A DNA stretch of 64,000 bases from Caenorhabditis remanei (Eukaryota; Nematoda; Chromadorea; Rhabditida; Rhabditidae), in assembly GCF_010183535.1 (NCBI RefSeq), contig NC_071333.1, positions 20,830,587-20,894,586 of the forward strand, read 5' to 3'. Below are positions 1 to 12,538 of the stretch, piece by piece; position 1 is the stretch's first letter; each line of letters opens with the position of its first letter. Below the pieces are notes generated by a model. It saw only the letters and a program-made list of their open reading frames with translations, was not told the origin of the DNA and searched no databases. A program made the translations under genes and the position numbers.

Positions 1-719
1 ATACTGAAGAGTTTCTGCGAATGACGACCTCAAATCTGTTTGGGAATGAGAGCACTGCAGGTCATTTTTTCCTCTTTTGTTGTTCCGTTTTTTCAAAACT
101 TCCGTAGTCATTGATACTTCTTTCAGAATTCCATATTGTCAAGCAACATTGAAAAACACGAGCCAAAACAATTCCAGCTCTCAAATCACATGAATATTGA
201 AGACGTTGATTAGAAGATAACAAATTCTTGGAGTTTTCTGTGAAGATTTGAATATATGTATATGACTTTCTTCGAATGTTTTTTTTAAATAGATATGCGT
301 TTCTGAAAAATCGGCCCCTATTCTTTGCTTTAGATCCACGTTTCACCAAAAAAAAACGCCGAGAGACAATACATTTTTTTGATATTTTTGAAAAAAAAAA
401 CTTGCAATCAACGATTGGAAGAACCTGTGAAACCAGAGAACGAAAATCTGTTTTTACCGCAAATTTTTTCAGGTGTTGGTATTAACATGCAGAAAAGTAG
501 TAGACTAATACCGGCACATTTGGCCTTGCTTACCACTAAACTCTTTAGGTTACTCGGTCGTCTTTTCGTCGGATGTTCATAAGTTTCGATCGTGCTTTAA
601 ACGTTTCTTCTATCGGAACCATCATGATGAGTTCATCAATCGTGTTTTCTGCGTCTCACTAGTTTTCTTTCTCCGATATCTATCTGTTAGAATTGAAATA
701 GTGTGATAAGTTAATTAAT
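1..719. other. Left edge, no supported gene
   Basis: No convincing exon was found. A minus-strand open frame at 62-349 is basic and AT-rich, has no splice or paralogue support and is probably chance. Bases about 590-700 are a diverged copy of the promoter cassette seen elsewhere (a GTGTTTTCTGCGTCTCACTAG-like stretch followed by CTCCGATATCTATCTGT). Confidence 0.5.
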
Positions 720-1214
720 TTATTGAGAAAATTGAAATGTTGTATAAAAAAGTAAGGAATGAAAAAAAGCGAAATCATTATTTTTCTGCTGATTCTTAGT
801 TTTCGCTTCATTGTACTCCTCTTTGGGTATTGCTCTCATGAAGACGTTGCGCACTTTCCTGTGAAATTCTTCGTCTTCAAATCTATTTTTAATTAGGTAC
901 GAGTTCTGGAATAATATTTTTTGTAAAACTGTCGGCTGATTAAAAATGACTCACCCGTATGTCACATGGCTTTTTTTCAAATCTTTCATCGAATCACATC
1001 TCTCGCTGAAGTAGCTCTCACATGCCCAACAGTGATAGAGGTAGACACCGCTGAAAAACTAGAAATTAGAAAATGAACATAACTGAATTCTTACGTGTGA
1101 ATACTGAAATGTTCGTTGACTGAGGAATATGTTCCGACGTACGTGCAACGTCCCTCTTTTCCGCCAGTGTGGAAATTACACATGTAGTACTTTTTTTCCA
1201 ACTTGTATTGAGTC
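720..1214 (-). pseudogene. Zinc-finger-like protein remnant, three exons
   Basis: On the minus strand the exons are 1214-1095, 1050-955 and 905-720, each with GT...AG edges. The first encodes a segment with MCNF-H, then C, then HFSIH, resembling a C2H2 finger. It joins the second in phase; the second carries HCWACESYF and a later Cys, suggesting a second metal site. The third encodes a charged tail (FEDEEFHRKVRNVF) ending at TAA beside an AATAAA. The junction between exons two and three is one base out of phase and would run into a stop, so I call it a pseudogene. No ATG lies in frame upstream. The finger resemblance is an inference from Cys/His spacing; DNA or RNA binding is unproven. Confidence 0.6.
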
Positions 1215-2260
1215 CTGGAAATCAGCAGAGGTATTTTTCATTGGATGGATCAGAGCTATCAAAAAATGCTGTTTTAGATATGTATCTATTCAAAATGTTT
1301 GATAAAAAACTGAATTCATATTTAATATTACTCACCTCCAAACCTTTCACAATCAACAACCAATCAATGAGAATTCCAAAAGAATCAAATAGAAAATTAT
1401 TTCGACATCTATAAGGGAAGACGTCTGGCTGGATATCTGGAAAAGAACTATTGTCCCAATTGTTAATTAGTTCCTAGACAATGGGTCTGACGACCGTGTA
1501 GAAAGAATAAAACACTACTCACCTCCAAAAACACCACAATTAAAAAAAATTAGTATTTCAGAATAATCAGATAGCAAAAAAATAATATCGACATCCATTC
1601 GGTAGGACGTCTGAGCATCTGAAAAATAACTATTATTCAGAATAATAGAGATTCCCTAGAGTGGGTCTGATAACCAAAAAATGAAAGAAAAAAATATGAC
1701 TACTTACCTCGATGTTCTGAGAGAAGACTGCAGGGATAGCGGGGAGAAGGGTTCCTCAGCTGTCGAGCTTTCTGCCGTCTATCATTTTTCAGTGGTCTTC
1801 ATGAATATCAAATAATGGGCGTGGCTAAACGTGCCGCAGGACTCTCAAAATGTGTTTTTTGGGTCTCGCCACTTCTCTCTCCCCGCTATCTGTTCAAAAA
1901 GATGGGGATGATGGCTTCCCAAAAAAGAGAGGAAGCGTTGAGAGAAAAGTGCAACGGAAAGAGCCCCTTCGTGCCATGCGGCGGCGGCAGGGTGCTACAC
2001 CACACATAGTGTTCTTTCCTTCTTCTTTTCTGAGCAAAAAATGCAAAAAAAGAGGGCTATCTTCTTTTTCAAAAGACCGCAGTTCTCTCTCACCGCCATC
2101 TGTTCGTAAGACGTTGACATTTCAAAAAATGAGAGGGAGGGCTAGTAGAACGACAATAAGTGTAACCACGAAAAGGAGACTGCACATTTTTAGAGAAAAG
2201 TGTAACGGAGTAAAAAAAGCCCAGCTATTTTATCCACCCTCAGTTCATAAGCAGTAAGAT
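1215..2260 (-). promoter_or_regulatory. Leader exons and promoter cassette of the first unit
   Basis: Two leader exons lie at 1436-1336 and 1618-1523 (minus strand), each flanked by TTTCAG and GTGAGT. Upstream of them is the cassette shared with 6.84-7.27, 36.48-36.57 and 56.3-56.5 kb: GAGAGAAGACTG, ATAGCGGGGAGAAGGGTTCC, then the CTCTCTCCCCGCCATCTGTTCG-like block, which occurs twice here (about 1880 and 2090). The stretch around 1846-1860 (AAAATGTGTTTTTTG) is a paralogue of the site where the giant LTR element inserted. A long plus-strand open frame over this block looks like low-complexity read-through. Confidence 0.55.
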
Positions 2261-3673
2261 TGTGTTTTTATCAAATGTTTGAAAGAACAACTGATGCTGG
2301 GTGTGTTGAATGTAAACATCGAGAAATACCTGCTCTAAAATTCAATAAATAAAATCATTCATAAGTCAGAGAATTTTTTGATAAGAGGAGTGAATGTCAA
2401 ATGTTAGCTGAAACGACAAATTATTTATTCAGAAAGGGAAACAGTGGAAAAAGTCAGCAAGGATTCAAGAAAAACATAATACCACATACAATTATGACCA
2501 TGTTTCTAACAACTTTGTCTGTTTTCCGGTGAAAATGTTCAACTTTGACAGGGTGTAATTGTTTCACTGATTGTTTCATCAAATAAATATTTTTTTAATC
2601 GTACAGATCAAACGTAGAACTTCATTTTTGTAGTTGACAACGTTTTAGTACGAGTACTCCCTAACAAGTTATGGATCGACAAAGAATTCGCTGTTTCTCT
2701 CACTCACTGTGTTCGGAGGTGATTCGTTTTACAATTCAAATCGCCCCCAACAAGATGTCTGCGTCTCCACTACACTTCAATGTTCCACGTCATTCTTTTC
2801 ATCACTCCCTCCGAGCGCCGAGACACTGCAAACAACTGACATAGTTGTCGACCGACCGACGCTTGTGTTGGCCTATTACTTATAATTTTCCTGAGAGATT
2901 ATTTCAAATACAAAAAGATGTAGTACACTGGCGGAGAATAGGAATTCAAAACTAAAAGATTTGTTTCTTAACAGCCCAAGTCTCTCGAGTAGGGAGTTAG
3001 AACCCTACTCAGAGTAATGAAATATCTGAACAAAAATACTAATAGTGATGGTAAACAGGAGTTGTTCATCTTCTATCATTAATAACATGACCGATAGTCT
3101 TCAATTTGCTTCCTAACCAAACAAATCATTCTTCGTGGTGTCTTATCAGGAGCTTCATGTTCTTTTGTGTCTTCCTTTCTCTATGTTTATAGTTATCAAG
3201 ATTCGGTGTAGAAAAAACTCAAGAAAATTTTCAACGCAACTTTCAGTTTTAAAAACTATTTAAAAAAGGAGAATGACAGCGGCGTAACATGTCGTTTGAT
3301 CATCGTTTCGTCTAACATCCATCAGTTTCCAACGTACTTCATACGTTTTTTCGTTCGGAAACATCGAATAAGTTCATCAATCGTGTTCTCTGTGTCTCAC
3401 TAGTTTTCTCTCCACGGTATCCATCTGTAAGACATGAAATAGTGTGAAAAGTTGATTAGTTTATTGAGAAAATTGAACAAAACTTTATATAAAATGTGAA
3501 AAGTGAAGGCAAGTTATACAATTTAACATCACATTTTTTTATCTGTCCTATCTCCATTGAGTCCATTAACTGGTTTGTTCCATCCATCGCATCCGATCTC
3601 GCATTGTTTTTTTTCTCCATGGCTCTTCCTTCATTTGATTCCAGCACCTTCATTTCTTATATCCTTCTTGCCC
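2261..3673. other. Intergenic, one cassette copy
   Basis: No coding exon was recognised between 2261 and about 3290. Bases 3330-3470 repeat the cassette at 590-740 (CATCAATCGTGTTCTCTGTG, then ATCCATCTGTAAGAC and TTTATTGAGAAAATTGA), so this is a second diverged duplicate of the left edge. Confidence 0.4.
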
Positions 3674-4631
3674 TCAAAATTCTCTGGAACAAATTGGTAA
3701 ATCAGTTGCAAAATATAGTTTGAGTGTAACGACTAGGAATTCGACAAAATCGTTTCCAAATACTCTTTGATAGAGTTCTCTGATGGTGGAATTCAGAATA
3801 TCGAAATGCAAAATCTTCAGCAAAATTTTCAAACTACATTTATTGATATACACCGCCCAACCAACCTGGTACGTCTGTTTTCAGAAAGTCCCCAATTGTC
3901 AACGTTCTCCATCGGGATGAGTGCCTCTTTCCACTTTCCAAGTTCGAATTGCTGAAATAACGTATATTTATTTATAGATGGTTTTTATGTATTGGTTACC
4001 ATCATCATATCGTTTGTGACTTTCTTTCCAGAGTTTCCAAACCTCCACAAATTTGGACATTCTTCCATCAAGTTTAGTCATTCTAAAATTAAAAACTTTA
4101 TGCAGTATTATAGAATGTTCGTTTTTGATTTCAAATCTGAATAACGAGTTCATTCAAAATAAACGCGATGAAGTTTTTATTAAATACTGATGTATGGTAT
4201 TAAGTGTTAAATTTGCAATCACACTTTCTATCCCTCAAAAATATATCTTTTCATCTTTTTTGTCATATTTCTTTCATTAGAATTAATTTGGAACATCATA
4301 TTTCGACCAGCGAAGCAAGCAAAATTTGCTTATTTGGTACACTTACATATGAAAAGTTTCGAAACTAATAAAAAGAGGAAAAATGAGAAAAAGGATGTTT
4401 TGCAGAAAAATAAACGTACTTTGGCAGAGATGAAGCCGTGACGGAGTTGGAAGAGGATGTTCATGGTGTTTGATTTCTGAAATCATAAAATAGTGTAAAG
4501 TACAAACTTTGGCTACCCGCTCACCTCTTTCAATGCTGCTTTGAACTGTACGATTCCGCGAAGGTTTGCCATTCCCATTCTCTCCCACCAGACGACGGTT
4601 TTCTTGTTGCAGATATAGAATCCGGTGGTAA
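3674..4631 (-). pseudogene. Unrecognised multi-exon protein, nearly intact
   Basis: Minus-strand exons: 4631-4525 (includes NKKTVVWWERMGMANLRG), 4476-4420 (NILFQLRHGFISAK), 4081-4000 (starts ATG, DGRMSKFVEVWKLWKE), 3951-3866 (GKWKEALIPMENVDNWG) and 3779-3674 (YQRVFGNDFVEFLVV, then a TGA stop). The first two exons join in phase, and exons four and five join in phase. The joins into and out of the ATG exon are out of phase by one base, so an unseen exon, another splice site or decay must be invoked. Every exon has good GT and AG edges. The amphipathic, Trp- and Lys-rich composition looks like real protein. No family was recognised. A downstream Lys/Glu-rich frame (about 3650-3530) may be a remnant of another 3' exon. 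Confidence 0.55.
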
Positions 4632-5930
4632 CTGAAATTATTTGGGTATTTTGCAGTTATAATTTTTGAAAAAGGCAGTAAAATATTTGTAGATCTCACC
4701 TTCAAATCACCATTAAAATTCGACAACTCACCCCATACCCAAATTCCAAAATAAATAAATAAAAGAGATTAGTGTTCCAAAAAAATCATATAGCAAATTA
4801 TGACGGCATCTATCCAGTAAGACGCCTGAAAAAAATCATTATTTTAACAAAAACTAATTCAAAATTTCAATTTACCTAATATCCAATGAAATAAATAAAT
4901 CAATAAATCATGTGTCGAACATCCATACAGTAGAATTCTGGAAATATATCTTTTATGCATTATCAATTGAGAAATAAAACAACTCACCTTGAGTGAAGAC
5001 TGAAGAGATATCGGGGTAGATGGGTCCTGGGCCATCGAGCTCTCTCCCGTCTATCATTTTTCTATACTCTTCCGAAACATTCGATATTGAAGGTGGCAAT
5101 CCCTCTCGGTGGATGTCCGAAGCCTAGATTTTTTGTGAGTCGTCAGTTCTCTTTTCATTAGTGACTGACCAGTTGGCTCCTCGAAAAATTGAGGGAGAGA
5201 GTTCAAATGCTCCCTCTTGCTCCAATATCTTCTTTTTTTCTCGGTGCTCTTTTCGTAAAGCGGCTGCAGGGACCAGTCAAGCCTGTCTACATGATTAAGA
5301 GCTCTTCTCTCTTTTCTTTTGACGAAGAGTGCACAAAAAATTAAGGGTTATTTTTTTCTTCTCTTCTGCTCACTGGAAAGTATACCATTTGGCTTCGGTG
5401 GATCGAAAGAAGTAAATTTCTAAAAAAAAAAGTGTCCCTTTGCGTCTTGTTCCAATATCTTCTTTTTCTTGTCAAATCATTCAAAAGTTTCTTCAAAAAC
5501 GGGTGGCAGTGAGCAGTCAAGAAATAGACGTAAATCAAAAAACGTAGAAAAGTCTGTCCACAGTTTAGAAAGCAATGTAACGGGAAAAATTCGTTTAGGA
5601 GGAGTATTTGAGCCATACCACATGGTTGAGTGTTTTTCTCTTTTTTTTTCACAAAGATACCATTTTCTATTTTCTTTCTTCTATATCTTCCTTTTCTTCT
5701 CACTCCAAAATCTCTTTTGTTCCGGTGACCACAAGTCGAATGTTTTGAAAGATCTGGTTTTCTGAAAAAATGGTTTTTTTTGTCTCAATAGTTTGTCAGA
5801 GCCACAGTTTGATTACTTTCCGTTTGCTTCAACTTCAATCTTTATAAATACCAATTACAACGACTAAAAATTTATTCAGAAACAAAGGGAAACAACATAA
5901 AAGAAACAGTAATATTTTGAAACAAGCTAA
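4632..5930 (-). promoter_or_regulatory. Leader exon and cassette copies
   Basis: A leader exon at 4825-4732 encodes a hydrophobic stretch ending in NLGMG if read through. Cassette sequence follows at about 4990-5070 (GAGTGAAGACTGAAGAGATATCGGGG, then CATCGAGCTCTCTCCCGTCT) with further pyrimidine-rich copies to about 5760. Bases 5340-5705 hold a minus-strand open frame rich in poly-Lys and poly-Phe that I regard as chance. The poly(A) region of the next unit is near 5870. Confidence 0.45.
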
Positions 5931-6660
5931 TTAATATAAAAAACACAACTTTAAGTCCTTTTGTCCTTCTAAGCATTTCGATCCTGGCTCTTCATAGATT
6001 CGTCCATTAATGTTCGGCTCAAAACTGAAAAATAAGAAATTTGTCCAATTTTTTGAACATTTTGAACTGTTTCAAATTTTGGAACTTACTTTGAGTATGA
6101 AGAGGTTGCCAACTTTTTCCACAACATCACAGGTGTAATTCTGGATTGTGGCTTCCGAAGTCATGCTGTATCCCTGCAATTTGGAAAATGACTATTTTGC
6201 TACGTTGGAAAGAATAAAAAGACTTACCAGTTGGTTCATATTCTCGATCAATGCAGTCTCTGCAAACTGAGAGTGGTGGCTTTCATTCCTTCTTTGTAAG
6301 GCTATAACTTGGATTTTGATAACTTTAATTGAAATTTAAAAAAAAAAGCAACATACCAGTTTATTCATATTTACAATGCTGCAAACTGTCGACGGAAGGA
6401 ATACAATAAAACATCTCGACTTTGGCACGGACACTGGTCTTGACACTTGCTTCCAGGGTCATATTGTATCTCTGAAATTTTAAATCTGATAGCTTAAATT
6501 TCAAATAAAAGAATCAAACAACGTACCAGTTTTCCACTGCATCTGCGAACCGACGGCGGAAGACATTCATTTGATCGAAATTGCACGTCTCGAAAGAGGT
6601 GAGTGATGTGGAGACCAGTTTTTCAATCACATTTCGAAGTGAACCAGAGATGAAAAACTT
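5931..6660 (-). pseudogene. Five-exon unrecognised protein with an internal exon duplication
   Basis: Exons in transcription order: 6660-6527 (NVIEKLVSTSLTSFETC), 6471-6357 (MTLEASVKTSVRAKVEMF), 6291-6228 (FAETALIENMNQL), 6173-6090 (SEATIQNYTCDVVEKVGNL) and 6024-5931 (EPNINGRIYEEPGSKC, stop TAA). Exons two and four look like duplicates (YNMTLEA versus YSMTSEA), and exon three repeats the end of exon one (RFADAVENW versus QFAETALIENMN). The final junction is out of phase and exon two carries a late TAA, so it is probably dead. The same family appears at 34.95-35.4 kb, where IQNFT and CDIVEK recur. Function unknown. Confidence 0.6.
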
Positions 6661-7955
6661 CTGAAAACAAAATAATTTTAAATGTTTTTAATTTTGGCAG
6701 TAACTCACCTCCAAAAGTATCACAACCAAAAATAAATAAAATTAGAATTCCAGAAAAATCAAATAGAAAAAATATACAATATTTTTGACATCCATACAAT
6801 AGGACGTCAGAGCATCTGAAAAATAACTATATCTTATTAAGTAAAAAGTTCTGAGAGAAGACTGGAGAGATAGCGGGGAGAAGGGTTCCTTCGCAGTCGA
6901 GCTTTTTCCCGTCTATTATTTCTCAATGCTCTTCATAAATGTTAAATAAAGGGCGTGGTTTAACGTGCCGAAGGATATTCCAAATGTTTCTTTTGTGTCA
7001 CGCTAGTGCTCTCTCCATCTGTTCGAAAAAACGGAAATGTTGACTTCTCGGGAATTCAGGAGAGAGAGAAAGAGAAAGAGAGTTCTGAGTTTAGAGAAAA
7101 ATGAAACGGAGAGAGTCCCGTCCCTTCGTGCTTTGCGGCGGCGGCAGGAAGCGACACCACACTATGTGTTCTTTTCTTCTCTCGACGAAAAGTGCAAAGG
7201 GATATCTTCTTTTTTAAAAAGAGCCCTGCTCTCTCCACCCGCCATCTGTTCGTAAGAAGTTGACATTTCTAAAATGTGAGGGAGGGGGTGTGTTTGAACG
7301 GCAAAAAGTGCAACCGGGATTTTTTGAGCAGTTAAAATTTCAAAATGTCCAAAATTTGTTTGCAGTGAAAAATCAGATATCAACTACAAAAAATTTTCAC
7401 TTTTATTAAGCTCTCACGATTGTGTTCGTGTGTCTCCGAGAAGAGAAAAGGGCATTCTCTCGGTGTCTCCGTCTCTCACTATCTCCGAGCTGCCGCTCGA
7501 ACGTTGGAAATCAAAATGCAATCTGGGAAAGATGGGAACGTAACGGCATGCCGTTAAAACACGGTTTTTACGGTTCATATATGTACAAATGTTTATTCAT
7601 GAAAGCAATGAAATGTTTCAAAATTAACGAAAAGAGTCCTCTCATCTGCTCAAACTCCAATCAACATATGAACCAGATGGAAGATAGACGTTTTATTGGT
7701 TTTGTGAACCTTCTCAGTCCTATTCATATGTTGATAGGGCGGAGTTAAGAGCTAGGAAGGGAAATCAAACTTACCATTTCTAAAAAAAAGTTTGCAAGAT
7801 GAAGAAGCTTTTGGTCTGAAAATTGGAAAACTGGATTGAGAAGAACTTTTGGAAGTTCCGAGTAAGTATGAATATGGCTAATTAACCATTAAAGAAGAAA
7901 ATTGAAAAAAAGAACACAGTGACATTTTCAAAAAATATTTATTAAATTGAGAAAT
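6661..7955 (-). promoter_or_regulatory. Leader exon, cassette and shared intergenic block
   Basis: A leader exon lies near 6822-6715. The cassette at 6845-7270 closely matches 1710-2130: the GAGAGAAGACTGGAGAGATAGC start, GGGCGTGGTTTAACGTGCCG, and GCGGCGGCAGGAAGCGACAC against GCGGCGGCAGGGTGCTACAC. Bases 7590-7900 carry the intergenic block shared with 9350-9660 and 22690-23000, marked by ACCAGATGGAAGATAGACG and GGAAAACTGGA...TTTTGGAAGTTCC. No coding exon was recognised. Confidence 0.5.
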
Positions 7956-8804
7956 TTAAAATAAAATTGGGTAATTATGTTTAGTTAACTGATGATGTAG
8001 TATTTGAATAAGCCTATGTTTCTCTTCATAGCTGAATGCCTGAGGTTTCCTGAAAACTTTTGTGATCATGGATTAAGAAATTTTTAACTTATTTTGAATT
8101 TTATATTACCTGCCAATACACTGCATACATCTCAATGCGTTATCCTGAATGAGAGGAGTGTTGTGATGTGTTAATCGAAACATTGTTTCTAAGCACTCCC
8201 TATAATCTTTGTCAGTAGGTCTGTAACAAACACTGAACAATTTCGAAAGAAGAAACAAAAAAAGAAAAGAAACGGGCCACTCAAAAACTTACTGATTAAC
8301 AAAAAATTGGTCCTCCCGGTGTCTCTCTTCAAACGAGTTCCCCCATCTTTGGAAACGAAGCCAACTATTTTTCCTTCCTTGTCGAATCCTACTTCTTTTT
8401 TCTACCCAAGTTATTCTGAAAATTGAAGTTTTGGAATATGAGTATATGCTGGTGAAAGTTTGAAGTTCTCATTCCTACAAAATCATATCACAAGTATTTG
8501 GCTTCTAAAAACCGGTGCAAAAGTCAACATTCGGATACTACAGCGGCAGAAAAAAGTTGACTTTTTAGTCAAATTTCAGACCTTCTCTAAAAATCACCTA
8601 GTCACCTATTCTCTCTAGAATCGCCTGGATTATCTGAAGTCCCCTAATATATTTGAAGCCTCGTATTTATTTTAAAATCCTCTATCCTATTCTGGAATAG
8701 GCTCAATTAAAAAAAAAACTCACATTCCAGCATTGCAAGCAACAAAAATAATAAATCCAAAAAAATCAGATTGTGTGCGTGGCAACTCCCATTCAGTAGG
8801 GTAT
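7956..8804 (-). CDS. Four-exon gene, open throughout, 5' end unresolved
   Basis: Minus-strand exons 8804-8724, 8415-8293, 8220-8110 and 8049-7956 join without any stop or phase error, giving about 135 codons to a TAA that sits beside the AATAAA region. In order the protein has a short polar start, a hydrophobic stretch (DFFGFIIFVACNAG) that may be a membrane or signal segment, a basic Arg/Trp-rich part (WLRFQRWGNSFEERHRE), then ECLETMFRLTHHNTPLIQ and a Cys pair (CMQC), ending HHQLTKHNYPILF. The first coding exon is a recoded copy of the leader exon. No ATG precedes it in frame, because the upstream leader exon (8941-8860) has a stop in that frame; the start is lost or lies elsewhere. Family not recognised. 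This is the most intact unit of the array. Confidence 0.6.
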
Positions 8805-9701
8805 CTGAAAAACATTTTGGTAATTAGTTTAATGAACTTTTAGTTAATATTTTACTCACCCAAAAACCACCAATCATAAAAAATTAGACTTCAAACAAAA
8901 TCAATAAACATCCACTTGTCGACATTCATTCAGTAGAACGTCTGAAAAAAAGGTTTCATTAACTAATACGCAACAAAAAACATGAACTTCCTAATGTTCC
9001 CCCGTTTGAACCACGTACCTAGTTGTCTTGCGACCGACGAGAATAAGAATATCGACGCAGTACGTTGGCTAGTTGGAGCGTCGTGTTTTCTGCGTCTCTC
9101 CTTGTTCAACGGTTTCTAACCTGTTATTGGGGGGAGATTCTGTTCGTGTGTCTCCGAAAAGAGAAAGGGGCATTCTCTCGGTGTCTCCGTCTCTAACTAT
9201 CTCCGAGCTGCCGGTCAAACGTTGGAAATCAAAATGCAATCTGGGAAAGATGGGATCGTTTGAACAAATGAGCTTTTGTATCCAGACTACTTCAATTTTG
9301 AAACCGAATATAAAAACCTGATATGATGTTTTTAACATAAATTTGATTAGACTACTGTCGAACTGTTTCAAAATTAACAAAAAAAGTCCTCTCATCTTCT
9401 CAAACTCCAATCAACATATGAACCAGATGGAAGATAGACGTTTTATTGGTTTTGTGAACCTTCCCAGTCTTATTCATCTGTTGATACCTTGGAGTGAAGA
9501 GCTTGGAAAGACAAACAAACTTACCATTTCTAACAAAAAGTTTCGGAAGATGAGGAGATTTGTGGTCTGAAAATTGGAAAACTGGAGTAGAACTTTTGGA
9601 AGTTCCAGGTAAGAATGAATATGGCTTACTAACCATTAAAGAAAAAATTGAAAACACAGAGAGACATTATTAAAAATTTATTTATTTAATCGAAAAATTC
9701 A
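8805..9701 (-). promoter_or_regulatory. Leader exon, promoter cassette and intergenic block
   Basis: Leader exon 8941-8860 is followed upstream by the second cassette type: TAGTTGTCTTGCGAC, CGCAGTACGTTGGCTAGTTGG, GTTCAACGGTTTCTAACCTG, then CTCGGTGTCTCCGTCTCTAAC. The same cassette recurs at about 11.54, 13.85, 16.42 and 25.44 kb. Bases 9343-9660 are the shared intergenic block, followed by AATAAA on the minus strand near 9680. Confidence 0.5.
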
Positions 9702-10692
9702 TTATGGTTTATTTTTTAATAGCTGCTCACATTCGAATCGACGAGCCATCTTGATGACGCTGACTACGTTGTTGTCTGAAAAATAGGACTTGGTTACAGA
9801 TGTCTTATAAAGTCTTCTTTTTGATGATTCGGATAATTTGAACCATTTATTCTAAATTTTTGTCACTTAGAAATTATTGAAACTAATGATTTTGAATGAA
9901 CTGAGACTTACATTTTAACAATCTGCATCAGTTACCCGTTGGTGACCTCCTCAGGCTGCTCGAGCGTGGCAGTCATAAACAACCTTTGTCTCTGTGGTTG
10001 GGCATTTGAACTGCTTCCCACATTTCATACAAAGAACTTCTTTTTCTTTGAAAATAAATCCGATTGGCTGAAAAAATTTTAAATTTTTTTTGCTTTAAAA
10101 AATAGGAAACTCACATAAATTTTTTCTAGATAAACCTGAGGAGGTGGGAGCTTCTTTTTACTGGCTGCTTCTTCAAGAGTCAGCTCCTCAGTCACTACAA
10201 ATTTTTCATCGGGGATTCCTCCGTCGTTGTATCCGAAATTCATCTGAAACGAGAAGAAATGTGAAAATTGATGCGGTTTACGAAGAAAACGACTGTGATG
10301 ATTGTGAATATTCGAATTGAAAACTATTGTCGTGGAATCTAACGAAAATCTATCAAGGAATAAATATTGGTCAGAATCTATTTCACAATAAAAGTAAATC
10401 TTTGATGATTCAGATGTTACAGACCTCGGAGGATGAAGAAGATGCTAAGGTCTTTCCACGAAAGAGTGTTAAAAGTCAGAAAAATTTTGGTGTTTAGAAG
10501 AAAAAAAACTGAAAATTTCAAAAAATCGAGCAGAACCCACATACCTCTTGACGTAGTTCTTCCGTTTCTCCACCTTGACAACGGCATCTTACAATTTTGG
10601 ATCCGATCCGTTGAATTTGGGAGCATCCGTCTTCTCGGAAGAACTTGATGGTCCTCGTTGAGACATTTCGTCTTCTGCGGGAGTTGAGTAAT
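9702..10692 (-). pseudogene. Zinc-ribbon-like protein remnant, four exons
   Basis: Exon 10692-10545 starts MSQRGPSSSSEKTD and continues VVKVEKRKNYVKR, but a TAA interrupts the frame between these pieces. Exon 10243-10115 begins with an ATG directly after the acceptor (MNFGYNDGGIPDEKF) and runs 43 codons in phase into exon 10067-9912, which has CMKCGKQFKC and a later Cys-x-His, like a single metal site, then TGA. A one-base shift in that exon would continue EEVTNG. The last exon 9775-9702 reads VVSVIKMARRFECEQLL, similar in feel to the end of a BTB domain, but this resemblance is weak. A short product of 82 residues starting at 10243 is possible. Confidence 0.55.
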
Positions 10693-12538
10693 CTAAAAAT
10701 TGGATAAGTATTAAGATGAACTGAAAAAAAGCGAGAAGTTGATAAATGTTCTTATTTTTATTCAGAAAAAGTACAATCTCAATTAGTTGAATACTCAAAA
10801 AGTTCTAAACGGCGGTATTTTCGGACTGTTTTTGAAAAATGTTGATTTTTAGTCGGAATTTTTCCGAAATTTCAATGTAGACAATGTCCTCAAACTCATA
10901 AACAGAAATTTCTATATGGTTTTACAATAAATGAGAGTTTCACAAGGAGTTGGAAAATATTCTGTCTCGAAAATCGACAAACATGAAAATTTTCTGCTGA
11001 TAATCTTAAAAGCGCATCTTGACATATTGCTGGTTGCAGAAAATTAGCGCGGTTTTCTAGAAGTGCAACTTTGGTTTCTTTCTGATTTTTTTAGTTCGCA
11101 GACGTTTTTGACATTATTTTCCATGATTTTTGCTGTTTTCTCCAATAGATTCGAGAAGATACGATGAGAAACTACAGAAAACAGATTAAACCATCGTGTC
11201 AACAACTTCAACAACCAAAAATATAACATGATTGCAGTCTAACCCAGCTTTTATATAAACAGAACTCACCTTCCAAATCTCCAAATAATAAAAACTTGAA
11301 TTCCAAAAAAATCAAATTGAATCCATAGTAGGGTGTCTGAAAAATGTTTCGGTAATTGATTTTATAAATTTTCAGCAAATATTTAACTCACCTAAAACCA
11401 CCAATAATAAAAATTAGTCTTCACATAGAATCAATAAATATCCATTGTCGACGTTCATTCAGTAGAACATCTGAAAAAAGTTTCATTTACTAATATGCAA
11501 CAACATTCACTAATATGCAACAAAAAAAAGAATTTTCACTTACCTAGTTGTCTTGCGACGGAGTATAAGAATATCGGCGCATTAGGTTGGTTAGTTGGTG
11601 CGTTGTGTTTTCTCGCGTTCTCTCGCGTCTCTCCATGTTCAACGGTCTCTAATCTGTTGTTGGGGGGAGGTTGTGTTGGTGTGTCACCGGCAGGAGGAAG
11701 GGCCATTCTCTCTTTCTCTACGCTTCTTACTATTTTTGACGTATATATGGCAGTGGGTCAGTCGTCCTCCAGTCGGATGGTGGTTAAAATGAAAGAGAGA
11801 CAGAGAGACAGAGAGAACGAGAGATTTGCATTTCACTATCAATTGCATGGAGATAGGGGCTTTTTGAACAAAACAACATGTTCACTGATTTTTGAAGAAA
11901 AAGAATACATGATAAGACAATTACAAAAATATTAAGTATTTCAATTTTGTTGTCAAATATAATAAAGACTAAGAAAGTACCTTTAAAGCATATTTGAACA
12001 GACATGAAGATAGCGGGAAAACAACTCACTTCTATTTTTTTCAAAATAACTTTATCATGGCAGACTAATGAATTTTTGAGACGTACACATTTTGTAAATA
12101 TCAAAAACTCTCCAACAATTTGCATTCTGTTGGACACGACTTCTCGGCGTGAAAGTTGAAAAAAAGCATGTTCAAAACAATATAATTGAACGATTTACAA
12201 TTTTCAGCAATTACAACTTCCCTAAATGCGATCTTCCAACTCCTTTGAGATTAGTCCTATTTCTAAATTGAAAATAGTTTGATTACGTGGAAATCATAAA
12301 ATCACGGTATCGATTACTCTACAAACTACTAGAATTCACAATCAAACTTACCATTTTTTAAAGAAAGGTTCGGGAGATGAGGAGACTTGTAGTCTGAAAA
12401 TTGGAAAACTAGATTGAGTAGAACTTTTGGAAGTTCCAGGTAAGAATGAATATGGCTAACCATCTAAGAAGAAATGTGAGAAAACACAGAAACATTCTCA
12501 ATCAATATTTATTGAAATTAAAAAACTTTTATAACAAT
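10693..12538 (-). promoter_or_regulatory. Leader exons, cassette and intergenic block
   Basis: Leader exons lie at about 11336-11275 and 11471-11395, with the cassette at 11540-11760. Bases 11990-12250 match 30120-30310 (GCATTCTGTTGGACACGAC against GCATTCTGTTGAACACGAC), a duplicated non-coding segment. The block at about 12350-12480 ends with the shared TTTTGGAAGTTCCAGGTAAG motif. No coding exon was recognised between 10.7 and 11.26 kb. Confidence 0.45.

Noticed and set aside
62..349. 95-codon minus-strand frame at the left edge
   Set aside because: AT-rich, Lys/Asn-rich, no paralogue or splice edge recognised.
1850..2257. 135-codon plus-strand open frame
   Set aside because: It runs through duplicated promoter-cassette sequence, has Ser/Arg/Lys-rich low complexity and no splice context; related frames at 56.2-56.5 kb differ in length and frame.
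9702..9775. BTB domain in the terminal exon
   Set aside because: Only about 20 residues resemble the end of a BTB fold; too little to assign.
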